Below, piece after piece: positions 33,286-42,097 of a stretch of 64,000 nucleotides of DNA. Position 1 is the stretch's first letter; every line of letters begins with the position of its first letter. The position numbers were made by a program, and so were the translations under genes. Origin of the DNA: Curtobacterium sp. ISL-83 (GTDB lineage: Bacteria; Actinomycetota; Actinomycetes; Actinomycetales; Microbacteriaceae); the NCBI RefSeq assembly GCF_018613895.1, contig NZ_JAGGPH010000012.1, positions 62,001 through 126,000 on the forward strand. Direction: 5' to 3'. The notes under the pieces were generated by a model, which saw nothing but the letters and a program-made list of their open reading frames with translations, did not search any database and was not told the DNA's origin.

Positions 33286-34965
33286 TCAGCCGACCAACGC
33301 GCTGCGCAGCGTGTCGAGGCCGATGCTGCCGAGCGACAGCGCCCGGTGGTGGAACGTCTTCAGGTCGAAGGACGACCCCTCGCGCGCGGCGACCTCGTCG
33401 CGGATCGACTCCCACACCCGCTGGCCGACCTTGTACGACGGAGCCTGTCCCGGCCACCCGAAGTACCGGGCGACCTCGAACTGGACGAAGGCCGGGTCCA
33501 TGTTGACGTTCTGCCCCATGAAGTCGAGGGCGTACTCCCACGTCCACGCCCCGCCGTCGGGGTTGGTCTTCTGCAGGTGCACGCCGATGTCGAGCACCAC
33601 GCGGGCGGCACGCATCCGCTGGCCGTCCAACATGCCGAGGCGATCGCCGTCGTCGTCCAGGAAGCCGAGCTGCTCCATCAGGCGCTCCGCGTACAGGGCC
33701 CAGCCCTCGACGTGCCCGGACGAGCCCGAGAGCTGCCGCCGCCAGGTGTTCAGCTCGCCGCGGTTGTAGACGCCCTGGCTGATCTGCAGGTGGTGGCCGG
33801 GGACGCCCTCGTGGTAGACCGTCGTCTTCTCGCGCCAGGTGCCGAACTCGGTCACGCCCTGGGGCACCGACCACCACATCCGGCCCGGTCGGGAGAAGTC
33901 GTCGGACGGCCCGGTGTAGTAGATGCCGCCTTCCTGGGTCGGCGCGATGCGGCACTCCAGGCGCTTGATCGGGTCGGGGATGTCGAAGTAGCGGCCGTCC
34001 ATCTCGCGGATCGACGCGTCGCTGGTCTCCTGCATCCACCGCTGCAGTGCGTCCGTGCCGTGCAGGACACGCGCCGGATCGGTGTCCAGCACCTCGATGG
34101 CGCGGGCGACGCTCGCGCCGGACTCGATGCGGTCCGCGATGCGCTCCTGCTCGTCCCGCATGCGCGCGAGTTCCTCGATCCCCCACTCGTACGTCTCGTC
34201 GAGGTCGACGGTCGCGCCGAGGAAGTGCCGGGAGTGCAGCTCGTACGCCTCGCGACCGACCGCGTCCACCGGGGTGGCGAGCGGCAGGAGCTCGTGCTCG
34301 AGGAACCGCCCGAACGACCGGTAGGCGGCAGCGGCACGCTCGGCACCGCGCGTCAGGTCGGCGCGCAGGGACTCGGGGACGTCGCGGCCGTCCTCGAACG
34401 CAGCGCCGGCCACGAGCTTCGGGAAGAACCCGTCCTCGGCGCCGTTGCGCGCGGCCTGCTCGGCGATGAGCGCGACCTGGCGCTTCGCCGGCGTCACGTG
34501 CTCGCGCGTGCCCTCGAGCAGGGTCTCGCGGATGCCCTCGAGCGCGTCCGGCAGTGCGTTGAGCCGGCTGGCGACGTCCTGCCAGTCCGACTCCGTCGCG
34601 GTCGGCATGAGGTCGAGGATCTCGCGGATCGACTGCGCCGGGCTCGCGATCACGTTGAGGTCGCGGAGGTGGAGCTTCCGGTCGTACGACTCCTGGATGA
34701 GGTCGAGCTCGGCGCCGAGGTCGGCCTTCGTCACGCGGTCGACGTCGTCCACCGTGTCCGCGGTGTCCAGGGCGTGCTTCGCAGCGCGGGCGGCGTCCGC
34801 GAGGGCCGCTGCTCCGGCGGGGGACGTGTCGCCGTACTCGCCGGTGCGCCCGGAGACGCCGATGTAGGTCGCGATCGTGGGGTCGAGGTCGACGAGGGTG
34901 GTCACCCAGTCCTCGGCGACACGGTCGACGGCGGAGGGCTGGCGGACAGGACGGTCTTCGCTCAT
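33286..34965 (-). CDS. DUF885 family protein (putative metallopeptidase-like)
   Basis: The 559-residue protein matches the DUF885 family in length and in its signature YHEGVPGHHLQI around residue 385, where the HE and HH resemble a zinc site. Other conserved pieces are YYTGPSDDFSRPG and EGWALYAERLM. No signal peptide is seen, so it is probably cytosolic. Family members are annotated as uncharacterised or peptidase-like; the true substrate is unknown. The gene stands alone, upstream of rpsA and after the repeat-filled gap. Confidence 0.85.
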   Translation of the reverse strand: MSEDRPVRQPSAVDRVAEDWVTTLVDLDPTIATYIGVSGRTGEYGDTSPAGAAALADAARAAKHALDTADTVDDVDRVTKADLGAELDLIQESYDRKLHLRDLNVIASPAQSIREILDLMPTATESDWQDVASRLNALPDALEGIRETLLEGTREHVTPAKRQVALIAEQAARNGAEDGFFPKLVAGAAFEDGRDVPESLRADLTRGAERAAAAYRSFGRFLEHELLPLATPVDAVGREAYELHSRHFLGATVDLDETYEWGIEELARMRDEQERIADRIESGASVARAIEVLDTDPARVLHGTDALQRWMQETSDASIREMDGRYFDIPDPIKRLECRIAPTQEGGIYYTGPSDDFSRPGRMWWSVPQGVTEFGTWREKTTVYHEGVPGHHLQISQGVYNRGELNTWRRQLSGSSGHVEGWALYAERLMEQLGFLDDDGDRLGMLDGQRMRAARVVLDIGVHLQKTNPDGGAWTWEYALDFMGQNVNMDPAFVQFEVARYFGWPGQAPSYKVGQRVWESIRDEVAAREGSSFDLKTFHHRALSLGSIGLDTLRSALVG

Positions 34966-35291
34966 GGTCCGACCCTACCGACCGGGTGCCGACGGGGTCT
35001 GCGGTGGGTGCGGCGGGCCAGTCGGTGGCGGGGGCGTGGTGCGCCCGGGTGGTCGGGGTGGTCCGGGTCGCCGAGACGGCGGCGTCCGCGCGAGACACCC
35101 CGGAAGCGCCGAGACGCCGCGGAATCCGGGTGCGTCTCGCGACTACCGGGGCGTCTCGCGCAGACGGTCGTGTCTCACGGGAACGGCGGCGTCTCGCCAC
35201 GACGGACGTGTCTCACGGGAACGGGCGCGTCTCGCCAGGACGGACGCGTCACGCCGAGACACGCGCACACCGCCGAGACGCCGCGGGATCC

Positions 35292-35380
35292 GGGGGCGTC
35301 TCGCGCAGACGGACGTGTCTCACGGGAACGGGGGCGTCTCGCGCAGACGGACGTGTCTCACGGGAACGGGGGCGTCTCGC
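35292..35380. repeat. 38-base tandem repeat
   Basis: GGGGGCGTCTCGC begins at 35292, 35330 and 35368. The first two copies are identical over 38 bases and contain both GCAGACGGACGTGTCTC and CACGGGAAC. Related degenerate units lie on either side (35150-35230). Confidence 0.85.
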
Positions 35381-35547
35381 CAGGACGGACGCGTCACGTC
35401 GAGACACGCGCACGCCGCCGGGACGCCGCGGGATTCGGGGGCGTCTCGCTCGAACGAGGGCGCTTCGCACGGACGGGGGCGTGTCGCCCAGCCGTGTCGC
35501 CCAGCCGGGAAGCCGTGCGGAGACGGGGGACACCGCCCGCACCCCGA

Positions 35548-35591
35548 CGGACGGGAGGCGCGGTGCCAGCTGGCACCGCGCGTCCCGTCCG
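35548..35591 (-). terminator. Terminator of polA (GGGAGGC-family palindrome)
   Basis: Two 22-base arms meet at the centre of CCAGCTGG with one mismatch; the left arm carries GACGGGAGGCGCGGTGCC. It begins 8 bases after the polA stop. Its core is almost identical to the pgl palindrome at 10745. Confidence 0.7.
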
Positions 35592-35598
35592 GTGGGCG

Positions 35599-38271
35599 TC
35601 AGTGCGCTGCGGCCTCCCAGTTGGGGCCCACGCCGACCGAGACGTCGAGCGGCACCGTGAGCTTCGCGGCGCTGCCCATCCGGGTCCGGAGGATCTCCTC
35701 GACGCGGTCCTGCTCGCCGGGCGCGACCTCGAGGATGAGCTCGTCGTGCACCTGCAGCAGCAACCGTGTGCCGAGGCCGCCCTCGCGGAGGTCCGCATCG
35801 ACACCGAGCATGGCGATCTTCATGATGTCGGCAGCGGACCCCTGGATCGGCGCGTTGAGGGCTGCGCGCTCGGCGTTCTCGCGGAGGACCCGGTTCGGGC
35901 TCTTCAGGTCGGGGAAGGGACGGCGGCGACCGAAGATCGTCTCGGTGTAGCCGTCTTCCCGTGCCTGCTCGACGACGTTGCGCAGGTAGTCGCGGACCGC
36001 GCCGAACCGGGCGAAGTACTCCGTCATGAGCGTCCGGGCCTCGGACTGCTCGATGCGCAACTGCTTGGAGAGGCCGAACGCGCTCAGCCCGTACGCGAGC
36101 CCGTACGACATCGCCTTGACCTTCGTGCGCATCTCCGGGCTGACGTCCGCGGGCTCGACGCCGAAGACGCGGGCGCCGACGAACCGGTGCAGGTCCTCGC
36201 CCGCGTTGAAGGCCTCGATCAACCCGGCGTCACCGGAGAGGTGCGCCATGATGCGCATCTCGATCTGCGAGTAGTCGGCGGTGAGGAGCGTCGTGTACGG
36301 CTCGGCCACGGCGAAGGCCGACCGGATGCGTCGACCGACCGCGGTCTTCACCGGGATGTTCTGCAGGTTCGGGTCCGTCGACGACACACGGCCGGTGCTG
36401 GTGCCGGTCTGCTCGTACCGGGTGTGGATCCGCCCGTCGACCACCGCGGCGTCGAGCGTGTCCACGATCTGGCGGAGCTTCGTCGCGTCGCGGTGCTGGA
36501 GCAGGAGCCCGAGGAACGGGTGCGGGTGCTGGTCCTGCAGGTCGGCGAGGCTGGCGGCGTCGGTGGAGAAGCCCGTCTTCGTCTTGCGGGTCTTCGGCAT
36601 CGCGAGCTCGGAGAACAGGACTTCCTGCAGCTGCTTCGGCGACCCGAGGTTCACCTCGTGCCCGATCTCGGCGAACGCCTGCTGGGCCAGTTCCGCTGCG
36701 CGCTCCCCCAGCTCGTGCGACAGGCCGGTGAGCACCGGTCGGTCGATCCCCACGCCGACGGTCTCCATGGTGGCGAGCACCGAGACGAGCGGGAGTTCGA
36801 TCTCGTCGAGCACCCGCAGCGAGGACTCGTCGACGCGGGCCCGGAGCGCGGTCGTGACCCGGAGGACGAACCAGGCGTGGACGCCCACGTTCACGGGCTC
36901 CGTCTCGGGCACGAGCTGGTTCGGGTCGGCGGTCGGCAGTTCTTCGCCGAGCTCCTGGTAGACGAGGTCCGCCAGGGGCTGCCCCTGCTTGCCCGGCTGC
37001 GCGAGCCATCCGGTGATCCGGGCGTCCCCCGCGATGCCGTTCACGGTGAAGCCGACGGTCCCGAGCGCCTTGATGGCGGCCTTCGCGTCGTGGAAGTGCT
37101 TCGGGGCATCGGAGGCGAACCAGGCCGCGAGCTGCTCGTAGTCGAGTGCTCCACTGCCGCCGGGCACCATCACGGCGTCGTCGTGGGTGGCGATCCCGAT
37201 CGCGCTGAGTCGACCGTCGATGACCTCGACCGCGACACCGAAGCCGTTCGGGGCGTCCGAGGCGTTCTTCCGCTCGAGCCAGTAGCCGAGTTCCTCGTCG
37301 ATCAGGGTCTTCACGGGCGGCGGTGTCGGAGCGCCGTCGTCGACCGAGCCGTCCACCGCGACGGCGTCGGACGGCTCGCCGGACCCGGCGATCTTGATGA
37401 CCCGGTCGAGCAGCGTGCGGAACTGGAGCTTGGCGAACAAGTCCCGGACGGCGGCTTCGTCGAGCGGGCGGAGCGCGACGTCCGCCGGGCCGACGGGCAG
37501 CTCCACGTCGGTGACCAGACGGTTGAGCCGCCGGTTGCGGATCGCCCGGTCCTTCTGCTCGCGCAGGTTGTTGCCGACGACGCCCTTGATCTCGTCGGCG
37601 TGCTCGAGGACACCGTCGAGCGAGCCGTAGGCGGTGACCCACTTCACCGCCGTCTTCTCGCCGACCTTGTCGATGCCGATCAGGTTGTCGCTGGTCTCAC
37701 CGACGAGCGCGGCGATGTCCGGGTACTGGTGCGGTTCAATGCCGTACCGCTCGTAGACCTTGTCGCGGTCGTACCGGGTGAGTTCGGAGACCCCGCGCAC
37801 CGACGGGTACAGCAGCGTGACGTCGTCGTTCACGAGCTGGATCGAGTCGCGGTCACCCGACACCACGTAGACGGTGAAGCCCTGCTCGGAGCCCTGCCGG
37901 GACAGCGTCGCGAGGATGTCGTCGGCCTCGTAGTCCTCCTTCGTGACGGTGGTGATGCCCATCGCCTCGAGCGCCTGCTGGAGGAGCGGGATCTGCCCCT
38001 TGAACTCGGCCGGGGTCTCGGATCGGGTGCCCTTGTACTCGGCGTACTCGCGCGTGCGGAAGGAGTACCGCGAGATGTCGAACGCGACCGCGAGGTGCGT
38101 CGGCTTCTCGCGCTGCAGGAGCATGAGCAGCATCGAGATGAACCCGTGGATCGCGTTCGTGTGCTGCCCGTCACGGTTCACGAAGCTGTCGACCGGCAGC
38201 GCGTAGAAGGCCCGGAAGGCGAGCGAATGGCCGTCGATGACCATGAGGGTAGGCTTTGCGGTGTCCGACAC
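35599..38271 (-). CDS. polA: DNA polymerase I
   Basis: This 890-residue enzyme fills gaps and removes primers in replication and repair. The N-terminal 5'-nuclease domain starts with DGHSLAFRAFYAL (14-26). The polymerase domain shows motif A LLTADYSQIEMRIMAHLSG, the O-helix region EMRTKVKAMSYGLAYGLS and motif C LLQVHDELILEV. The middle 3'-5' exonuclease-like domain lacks the D-x-E of active enzymes (VAVEVIDGRLSAIG stands there), so proofreading is probably absent, as in mycobacterial PolA. The start is the GTG at 38271, divergent from the thioesterase gene. Confidence 0.97.
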   Translation of the reverse strand: MSDTAKPTLMVIDGHSLAFRAFYALPVDSFVNRDGQHTNAIHGFISMLLMLLQREKPTHLAVAFDISRYSFRTREYAEYKGTRSETPAEFKGQIPLLQQALEAMGITTVTKEDYEADDILATLSRQGSEQGFTVYVVSGDRDSIQLVNDDVTLLYPSVRGVSELTRYDRDKVYERYGIEPHQYPDIAALVGETSDNLIGIDKVGEKTAVKWVTAYGSLDGVLEHADEIKGVVGNNLREQKDRAIRNRRLNRLVTDVELPVGPADVALRPLDEAAVRDLFAKLQFRTLLDRVIKIAGSGEPSDAVAVDGSVDDGAPTPPPVKTLIDEELGYWLERKNASDAPNGFGVAVEVIDGRLSAIGIATHDDAVMVPGGSGALDYEQLAAWFASDAPKHFHDAKAAIKALGTVGFTVNGIAGDARITGWLAQPGKQGQPLADLVYQELGEELPTADPNQLVPETEPVNVGVHAWFVLRVTTALRARVDESSLRVLDEIELPLVSVLATMETVGVGIDRPVLTGLSHELGERAAELAQQAFAEIGHEVNLGSPKQLQEVLFSELAMPKTRKTKTGFSTDAASLADLQDQHPHPFLGLLLQHRDATKLRQIVDTLDAAVVDGRIHTRYEQTGTSTGRVSSTDPNLQNIPVKTAVGRRIRSAFAVAEPYTTLLTADYSQIEMRIMAHLSGDAGLIEAFNAGEDLHRFVGARVFGVEPADVSPEMRTKVKAMSYGLAYGLSAFGLSKQLRIEQSEARTLMTEYFARFGAVRDYLRNVVEQAREDGYTETIFGRRRPFPDLKSPNRVLRENAERAALNAPIQGSAADIMKIAMLGVDADLREGGLGTRLLLQVHDELILEVAPGEQDRVEEILRTRMGSAAKLTVPLDVSVGVGPNWEAAAH

Positions 38272-38315
38272 CCGGACAGCCTACCGACGCCATCCGACAC
38301 GTGGAGGCCCCCGCC

Positions 38316-38747
38316 GTGACCAACGACGCCACCCTCACCGGGACCCCAGAGGGCCTCGCCAAGTACGCCGAACGCGGCATGGGCGAGCTCGCCGAGAAGA
38401 TGGGCATGGTCATCACGGAGCTGTCCGCCGAACGGGCCGTCGGCACGATCCCCGTCGAGGGCAACCGCCAGCCGGTCGGGCTCCTGCACGGTGGCGCGTT
38501 CGTCGTCCTGGCCGAGAGCCTCGGTTCGATGGCGGCCACGGTGCACGCCGGCCCCGGCCGCTACGCCGTCGGCATCGAGCTGAACGCGTCGCACTCGCGG
38601 AGCGCCACGAGCGGCCTGGTCACCGGCACGTGCACGGCGCTGCACCTCGGCGGCACGCTCACCACGCACGAGATCGTCCTCACCGACGACCAGGGCCGGC
38701 GCTGCTCCACCGTCCGCATCACGAACATGATCCGCGACGTCCGCTGA
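38316..38747 (+). CDS. PaaI-type hotdog-fold thioesterase
   Basis: The 143-residue protein has the hotdog fold of the PaaI/YbdB/MenI group, which hydrolyses acyl- or aroyl-CoA thioesters. The motif QPVGLLHGGAFVVLAES contains the HGG and the downstream acidic residue of the active site; VGIELNASHSRSA and VRITN are also typical. GTG at 38316 is the likely start, with GGAGG ten bases before it; a longer frame from 38256 overlaps the polA promoter. In several actinobacteria this gene neighbours polA; its substrate is unknown. Confidence 0.88.
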   Translation: MTNDATLTGTPEGLAKYAERGMGELAEKMGMVITELSAERAVGTIPVEGNRQPVGLLHGGAFVVLAESLGSMAATVHAGPGRYAVGIELNASHSRSATSGLVTGTCTALHLGGTLTTHEIVLTDDQGRRCSTVRITNMIRDVR

Positions 38748-38802
38748 CCGGTCCTGCTGCACGAGGCCGAGGCCGACGACGCGTGGCGGCCGGACCGCAC
38801 GC

Positions 38803-39270
38803 TCACCCCTCCGGTGGCCGCTGGAGGAGCAACCGCGCGTCGCCGAACCCGAGCCGCCGGTAGAGCCGTTCGCCGTCGACGCTCGAGTGCACGGACGTCC
38901 GCTCGACGCCGAGGTCGTCGGCGATCCGCAGTAGCGCCGACACCAACCGCGAGGCGACACCGACGCCCCTGAGGTCGGGGTGCACGTACACGGACTGCAC
39001 GTCGCCCGCCAGCCGGACCGGGCGGTCCGGCGTCGGCGGCCGGGAGGTCAACGCCAGCCACGCCATCCCGAGCACCCGGTCGTCGCGCACCGCCACCACG
39101 CACCGGTGGGTGTGCGGGTTCGCGACGGCGAAGTCGGTCATCGCCTGTCGGTACGCGTCCGGCGTCACCGCCGGCTCCGCCTGCCCCTCCTCCACGCTCC
39201 ACCGCCACCGCAGATCGGCGACGGCTGCCATGTCGGTGGGCCGGGAGGCGCGGATCACCAGGTCGTCCAT
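38803..39270 (-). CDS. GNAT family N-acetyltransferase
   Basis: A single 155-residue GNAT domain. The acetyl-CoA binding segment is VQSVYVHPDLRGVGVASRLV (about 80-99), with the Q/RxxGxG/A motif, and the C-terminal YRRLGFGDARLLL closes the fold. I chose the ATG at 39270 over upstream starts that add a Gly-rich leader. Its acceptor is unknown; it stands alone between the convergent thioesterase gene and the response regulator. Confidence 0.88.
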   Translation of the reverse strand: MDDLVIRASRPTDMAAVADLRWRWSVEEGQAEPAVTPDAYRQAMTDFAVANPHTHRCVVAVRDDRVLGMAWLALTSRPPTPDRPVRLAGDVQSVYVHPDLRGVGVASRLVSALLRIADDLGVERTSVHSSVDGERLYRRLGFGDARLLLQRPPEG

Positions 39271-39358
39271 CGCTCCACTCTGCCAGGTGGCCGGTGCGCG
39301 ACCCCCGCTCCGACCATCTCCGCCGATTCCTGGTACGGAGTCGCCGCCCGCCAACGAC

Positions 39359-39393
39359 GATCGCGCCGCCGGACGAGGTCCGGCGGCGCGATC
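39359..39393 (-). terminator. Terminator of the ANTAR regulator gene
   Basis: Perfect 16-bp arms GATCGCGCCGCCGGAC (39359-39374) and 39378-39393 are separated only by GAG + one pairing base. It starts 22 bases past the regulator stop. Confidence 0.75.
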
Positions 39394-39414
39394 AGGGTGT
39401 GTGACGGAGGGGGG

Positions 39415-40020
39415 CTACTTCTTGGCGCTGAGCTGCTCGATGATCGCCTTGGCGACGTCGTGCATGGTGAGCCGGCGGTCCATGGACGCCTTCTGGATCC
39501 AGCGGAAGGCCTCGGGCTCGGTGAGCCCCATCTTCTCGTTGAGCAGGCCCTTGGCCCGGTCGACGAGCTTGCGGGTCTCGAAGCGCTCGACCAGATCGGC
39601 GACCTCGGCTTCGAGGGTGATGATCTGCTGGTGCCGCGACAGGGCGATCTCGATCGCGGGGAGCAGGTCGTTCGGCGTGAAGGGCTTGACCACGTAGGCC
39701 AGGGCGCCGGCTTCGGTCGCACGCTCGACGAGGTCCTTCTGACTGAACGCCGTGAGCAGGACCACGGGGGCGATGTGGTTCTTCGAGAGCTTCTCGGCCG
39801 CGGAGATGCCGTCGAGCTGGGGCATCTTGACGTCCATCACGACGAGGTCGGGGCGGAGGTCCGTGGCGAGCTGGACGGCGGTCTCGCCGTCGCCCGCTTC
39901 GCCGACCACGTCGAACCCGTTGTCGCGGAGGATCTCCACGATGTCCAGGCGGATGAGCGACTCGTCCTCGGCGACGACGACGCGACGGGGTGCGGTTGCA
40001 GTTGCTTCTGTGTCACTCAC
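39415..40020 (-). CDS. ANTAR-domain response regulator (PdtaR-like)
   Basis: A 201-residue regulator with an N-terminal receiver domain and a C-terminal ANTAR RNA-binding domain. The acidic pocket (E18, D19), phospho-acceptor D63 in VVMDVKMPQ and K112 in VVKPF are intact. The ANTAR part (about 131-195) has KLVDRAKGLLNEKMGLTEPEAFRWIQ. PdtaR-type proteins act as antiterminators on phosphorylation by PdtaS histidine kinase; no kinase gene is in this window. The GTG at 40020 is the start, since the longer frame runs through the tRNA. Confidence 0.93.
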   Translation of the reverse strand: MSDTEATATAPRRVVVAEDESLIRLDIVEILRDNGFDVVGEAGDGETAVQLATDLRPDLVVMDVKMPQLDGISAAEKLSKNHIAPVVLLTAFSQKDLVERATEAGALAYVVKPFTPNDLLPAIEIALSRHQQIITLEAEVADLVERFETRKLVDRAKGLLNEKMGLTEPEAFRWIQKASMDRRLTMHDVAKAIIEQLSAKK

Positions 40021-40106
40021 GACATGCAGCCTACTAGACGAGCGCCACAGGCGCGGACCCCGGAACAGGTGAGCAGGCACGCGATCCGAGTGCGACGAAG
40101 TTGTTG

Positions 40107-40187
40107 TACGAGTGGCGGGGCTCGAACCCGCACGCCGTGAGGCAAGGCATTTTGAGTGCCCCGTGTCTACCATTCCACCACACTCGC
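40107..40187 (-). tRNA. tRNA-Leu (anticodon CAA)
   Basis: Read on the minus strand, GCGAGTG (5' end at 40187) pairs with CACTCGT, with A73 as discriminator at 40107. The anticodon loop is CTCAAAA, giving CAA (40152-40154) for UUG codons. The T-arm is GCGGG-TTCGAGC-CCCGC, and a long class II variable arm lies before it, as expected for leucine. CCA is not encoded. It stands alone, 86 bases upstream of the ANTAR regulator. Confidence 0.93.
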
Positions 40188-40339
40188 GAGGAGGCCAACA
40201 GTACCAGCCCGACCCGGGCCTCCCGTCCTCCGGACCCGCCGGATGCCGGCGAACCGAACAGTGCGGACGGTCGCGCGGTACCGTCTGAACCGGGGTCGAT
40301 CCGATCAGGGCTGGTCGACCGGATCAGGGAGGAGCGCTC

Positions 40340-40879
40340 GTGGACTCTCGTGCCGTCCGGACCTTCCGGGTGTTCGTCATCGTGACCGCCGTCGTGGCCA
40401 TCGCACTCGGCATCATCGCCGTCGTCCTGCCTCGTCCGTCGCTGGTGTTCGTCGCGCTGCTGTTCGGGGTGTACCTGGTGGTGGCCGGGGCGCTCCGCGT
40501 GGTCGCCGCCGTTCGTGGGCACGGTACGTCTCCGGTATGGCGGTGGACCTCCGGCATCGTGGGTGCGCTCGTCGGGATCGCGGGCCTCGTGACGCTGCTC
40601 GACCCGGCGGTCCCGCTCGTGGTCTACGCGGTCCTCGCGGGCGTCGGCTTCATCTTCGAGGGCATCGCCGCGATCGTCGGCGGTGTCGTCGGCCACCCCG
40701 GTTCCTCCCGGGTGCCGGCACTCGTCAGCGGGGTGCTGTCGATCCTGGGCGGTGTCGCGGTGCTCGTGGCGCCCGGCCTGGCGCTGACGGTGTTCATGGT
40801 CTTCGCCGGCATCTCGCTCATCGTGGTCGGCGCCGCCGCCCTGCTCCTGCTCCCCCCGCGGGCGGCCGACCGGCGCTGA
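40340..40879 (+). CDS. HdeD/DUF308-family membrane protein
   Basis: The 179-residue protein is almost wholly hydrophobic, with six predicted helices in three pairs, the pattern of the HdeD/DUF308 family (for instance VFVIVTAVVAIALGIIAVVL, VPALVSGVLSILGGVAVLVA). HdeD of E. coli is linked to acid resistance, but actinobacterial members have no known role. GGAGG lies eight bases before the GTG at 40340. It is monocistronic and diverges from the tRNA. Confidence 0.85.
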   Translation: MDSRAVRTFRVFVIVTAVVAIALGIIAVVLPRPSLVFVALLFGVYLVVAGALRVVAAVRGHGTSPVWRWTSGIVGALVGIAGLVTLLDPAVPLVVYAVLAGVGFIFEGIAAIVGGVVGHPGSSRVPALVSGVLSILGGVAVLVAPGLALTVFMVFAGISLIVVGAAALLLLPPRAADRR

Positions 40880-40883
40880 GCGT

Positions 40884-40972
40884 CAGCGGCCCAGCGGCCC
40901 AGCTGCGCAGCGGCGCAGCGGCGCAACGGCGCAACAGCCAACAACCGAACGGTCCAACGGCCCAACGGCCGA
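40884..40972. repeat. 8/9-base degenerate repeats between HdeD and VIT genes
   Basis: Units of the form GCGCAGCG, GCGCAACG and CCAACGGC follow one another in the 123-base convergent gap. There is no stem strong enough to be called a terminator. Confidence 0.6.
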
Positions 40973-41002
40973 GCCGACGAGCCCAAGGCCGCCCCGCCGC
41001 CG

Positions 41003-42097
41003 TCAGGCGCTGCTCGTGCCGAACAGCAGTCCGAGGACGTACGTCACGGCTGCGGCACCGAACCCGATCGCGAGCTGCCGGACGGCCCGACGGAGCGGCG
41101 ACGCCCCGCTCAGCACGCCCACCACCGCGCCGGTCCCGAGGAGCGCCACCCCGACGAGCGCCCCGGCGAGAGCGACCGCCGCCCAGCCCTGGAGGCCGAA
41201 CAGGTACGGCAGCACCGGGATGATCGCGCCCGACGCGAAGAAGCAGAAGCTGGAGATCGCCGCGCTCATGCCGTTGCCGACCGCCTCGTGCTCGTCGACG
41301 AGCGCCACGGTACCGGTGGCCGGCCGTCGCTCGTCCAGCCCCGCGATGACGTCAGCCGCGTGCGACGTCGCCTGTGCCTCCGACATCCCGCGCGCCCGGT
41401 AGACCAGTGCGAGCTCGTTCGCGTCCACGTCGAGGTCGGCGACGGCGCTGTTGGCGTCCGGGTGCGGCGCGGACGCCTCGAGCAGTTCCCGCTGCGACCG
41501 CACGGACACGTACTCGCCGGCACCCATCGACAGCGCCCCCGCGAGGAGTCCCGCGATGCCGCTGAGCAGGACGAAGTGCCGGTCCGCGCCGGCCGCGCTG
41601 ACGCCGATGATGAGCGCGAGGTTCGACACCAGGCCGTCGTTCGCGCCGAACACGGCCGCGCGGAAGGTGCCCGAGAGCCGCATCCGCCCGCGGTTCGCGA
41701 GCCCACGCACGACCTCACCGTGGATCCGCTCGTCCGCCGCCATGCTCGGGGTCGCGTCGGCGTCGTCGGCGTACGGCGAGCGGTCCTCCGCGCGTTGCAT
41801 GAGCGCCAGGACGAACACCGATCCGAAGCGCCGAGCGAGCGTGGCGAGGACCCTCGTGCGGAGGCTCCCCCGCTGCGGACGCCCGACGTCGTCGCCGAGC
41901 AGGTCGAGCCAGTGCTGTTCGTGGCGGCCCTCCGCCTCCGCGAGGGCGGCGAGGATCGCGCGGTCCTCTCCGGACCGTCGGGCGGCCAGGTTCCGGTACA
42001 CGGCGGCTTCCGCACGCTCGTCCGCCAGGTAGCGGCGCCAGCGGCGCACGTCCGCCGCGGTACGGCTCGATCCGGTCGGGAGGCTCGGCTCGCTCAT
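41003..42097 (-). CDS. Ferritin-like/VIT1 fusion membrane protein (MbfA-like metal exporter)
   Basis: The 364-residue protein joins a cytosolic rubrerythrin-like helical domain (about 15-75, with AEAAVYRNLA and EAEGRHEQHW supplying metal-ligand E/H positions) to a VIT1/CCC1 membrane domain. The latter has GANDGLVSNLALIIGV and GALSMGAGEYVSVRSQ and ends in several helices. Such fusions (MbfA in alphaproteobacteria) export iron or manganese. I chose the ATG at 42097 with AGAGGAA upstream. No metal-responsive operator was recognised before it. Confidence 0.88.
   Translation of the reverse strand: MSEPSLPTGSSRTAADVRRWRRYLADERAEAAVYRNLAARRSGEDRAILAALAEAEGRHEQHWLDLLGDDVGRPQRGSLRTRVLATLARRFGSVFVLALMQRAEDRSPYADDADATPSMAADERIHGEVVRGLANRGRMRLSGTFRAAVFGANDGLVSNLALIIGVSAAGADRHFVLLSGIAGLLAGALSMGAGEYVSVRSQRELLEASAPHPDANSAVADLDVDANELALVYRARGMSEAQATSHAADVIAGLDERRPATGTVALVDEHEAVGNGMSAAISSFCFFASGAIIPVLPYLFGLQGWAAVALAGALVGVALLGTGAVVGVLSGASPLRRAVRQLAIGFGAAAVTYVLGLLFGTSSA

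Larger units (their letters stand above)
34966..35598. repeat. Gene-free DUF885/polA gap with nested GTCTC repeats
   Basis: A 633-base gap with no credible gene. From about 35080 to 35500 it consists of short modules built on CGTCTCGC and GTGTCTCACGGGAAC. Three units of 38 bases start at 35292, 35330 and 35368. A larger pattern holding GAGACGCCGCGG recurs at 35111, 35275 and 35420 (spacings 164 and 145). None of these periods is a multiple of three, so the open frames through the array cannot be conserved coding sequence. Confidence 0.8.

Noticed and set aside
34986-35660. Open frame of about 224 codons through the GTCTC repeat array
   Set aside because: The repeat periods (38, 164, 145) are not multiples of three, so repeated units are read in different frames. 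No family resemblance is seen and the frame runs antisense into polA.
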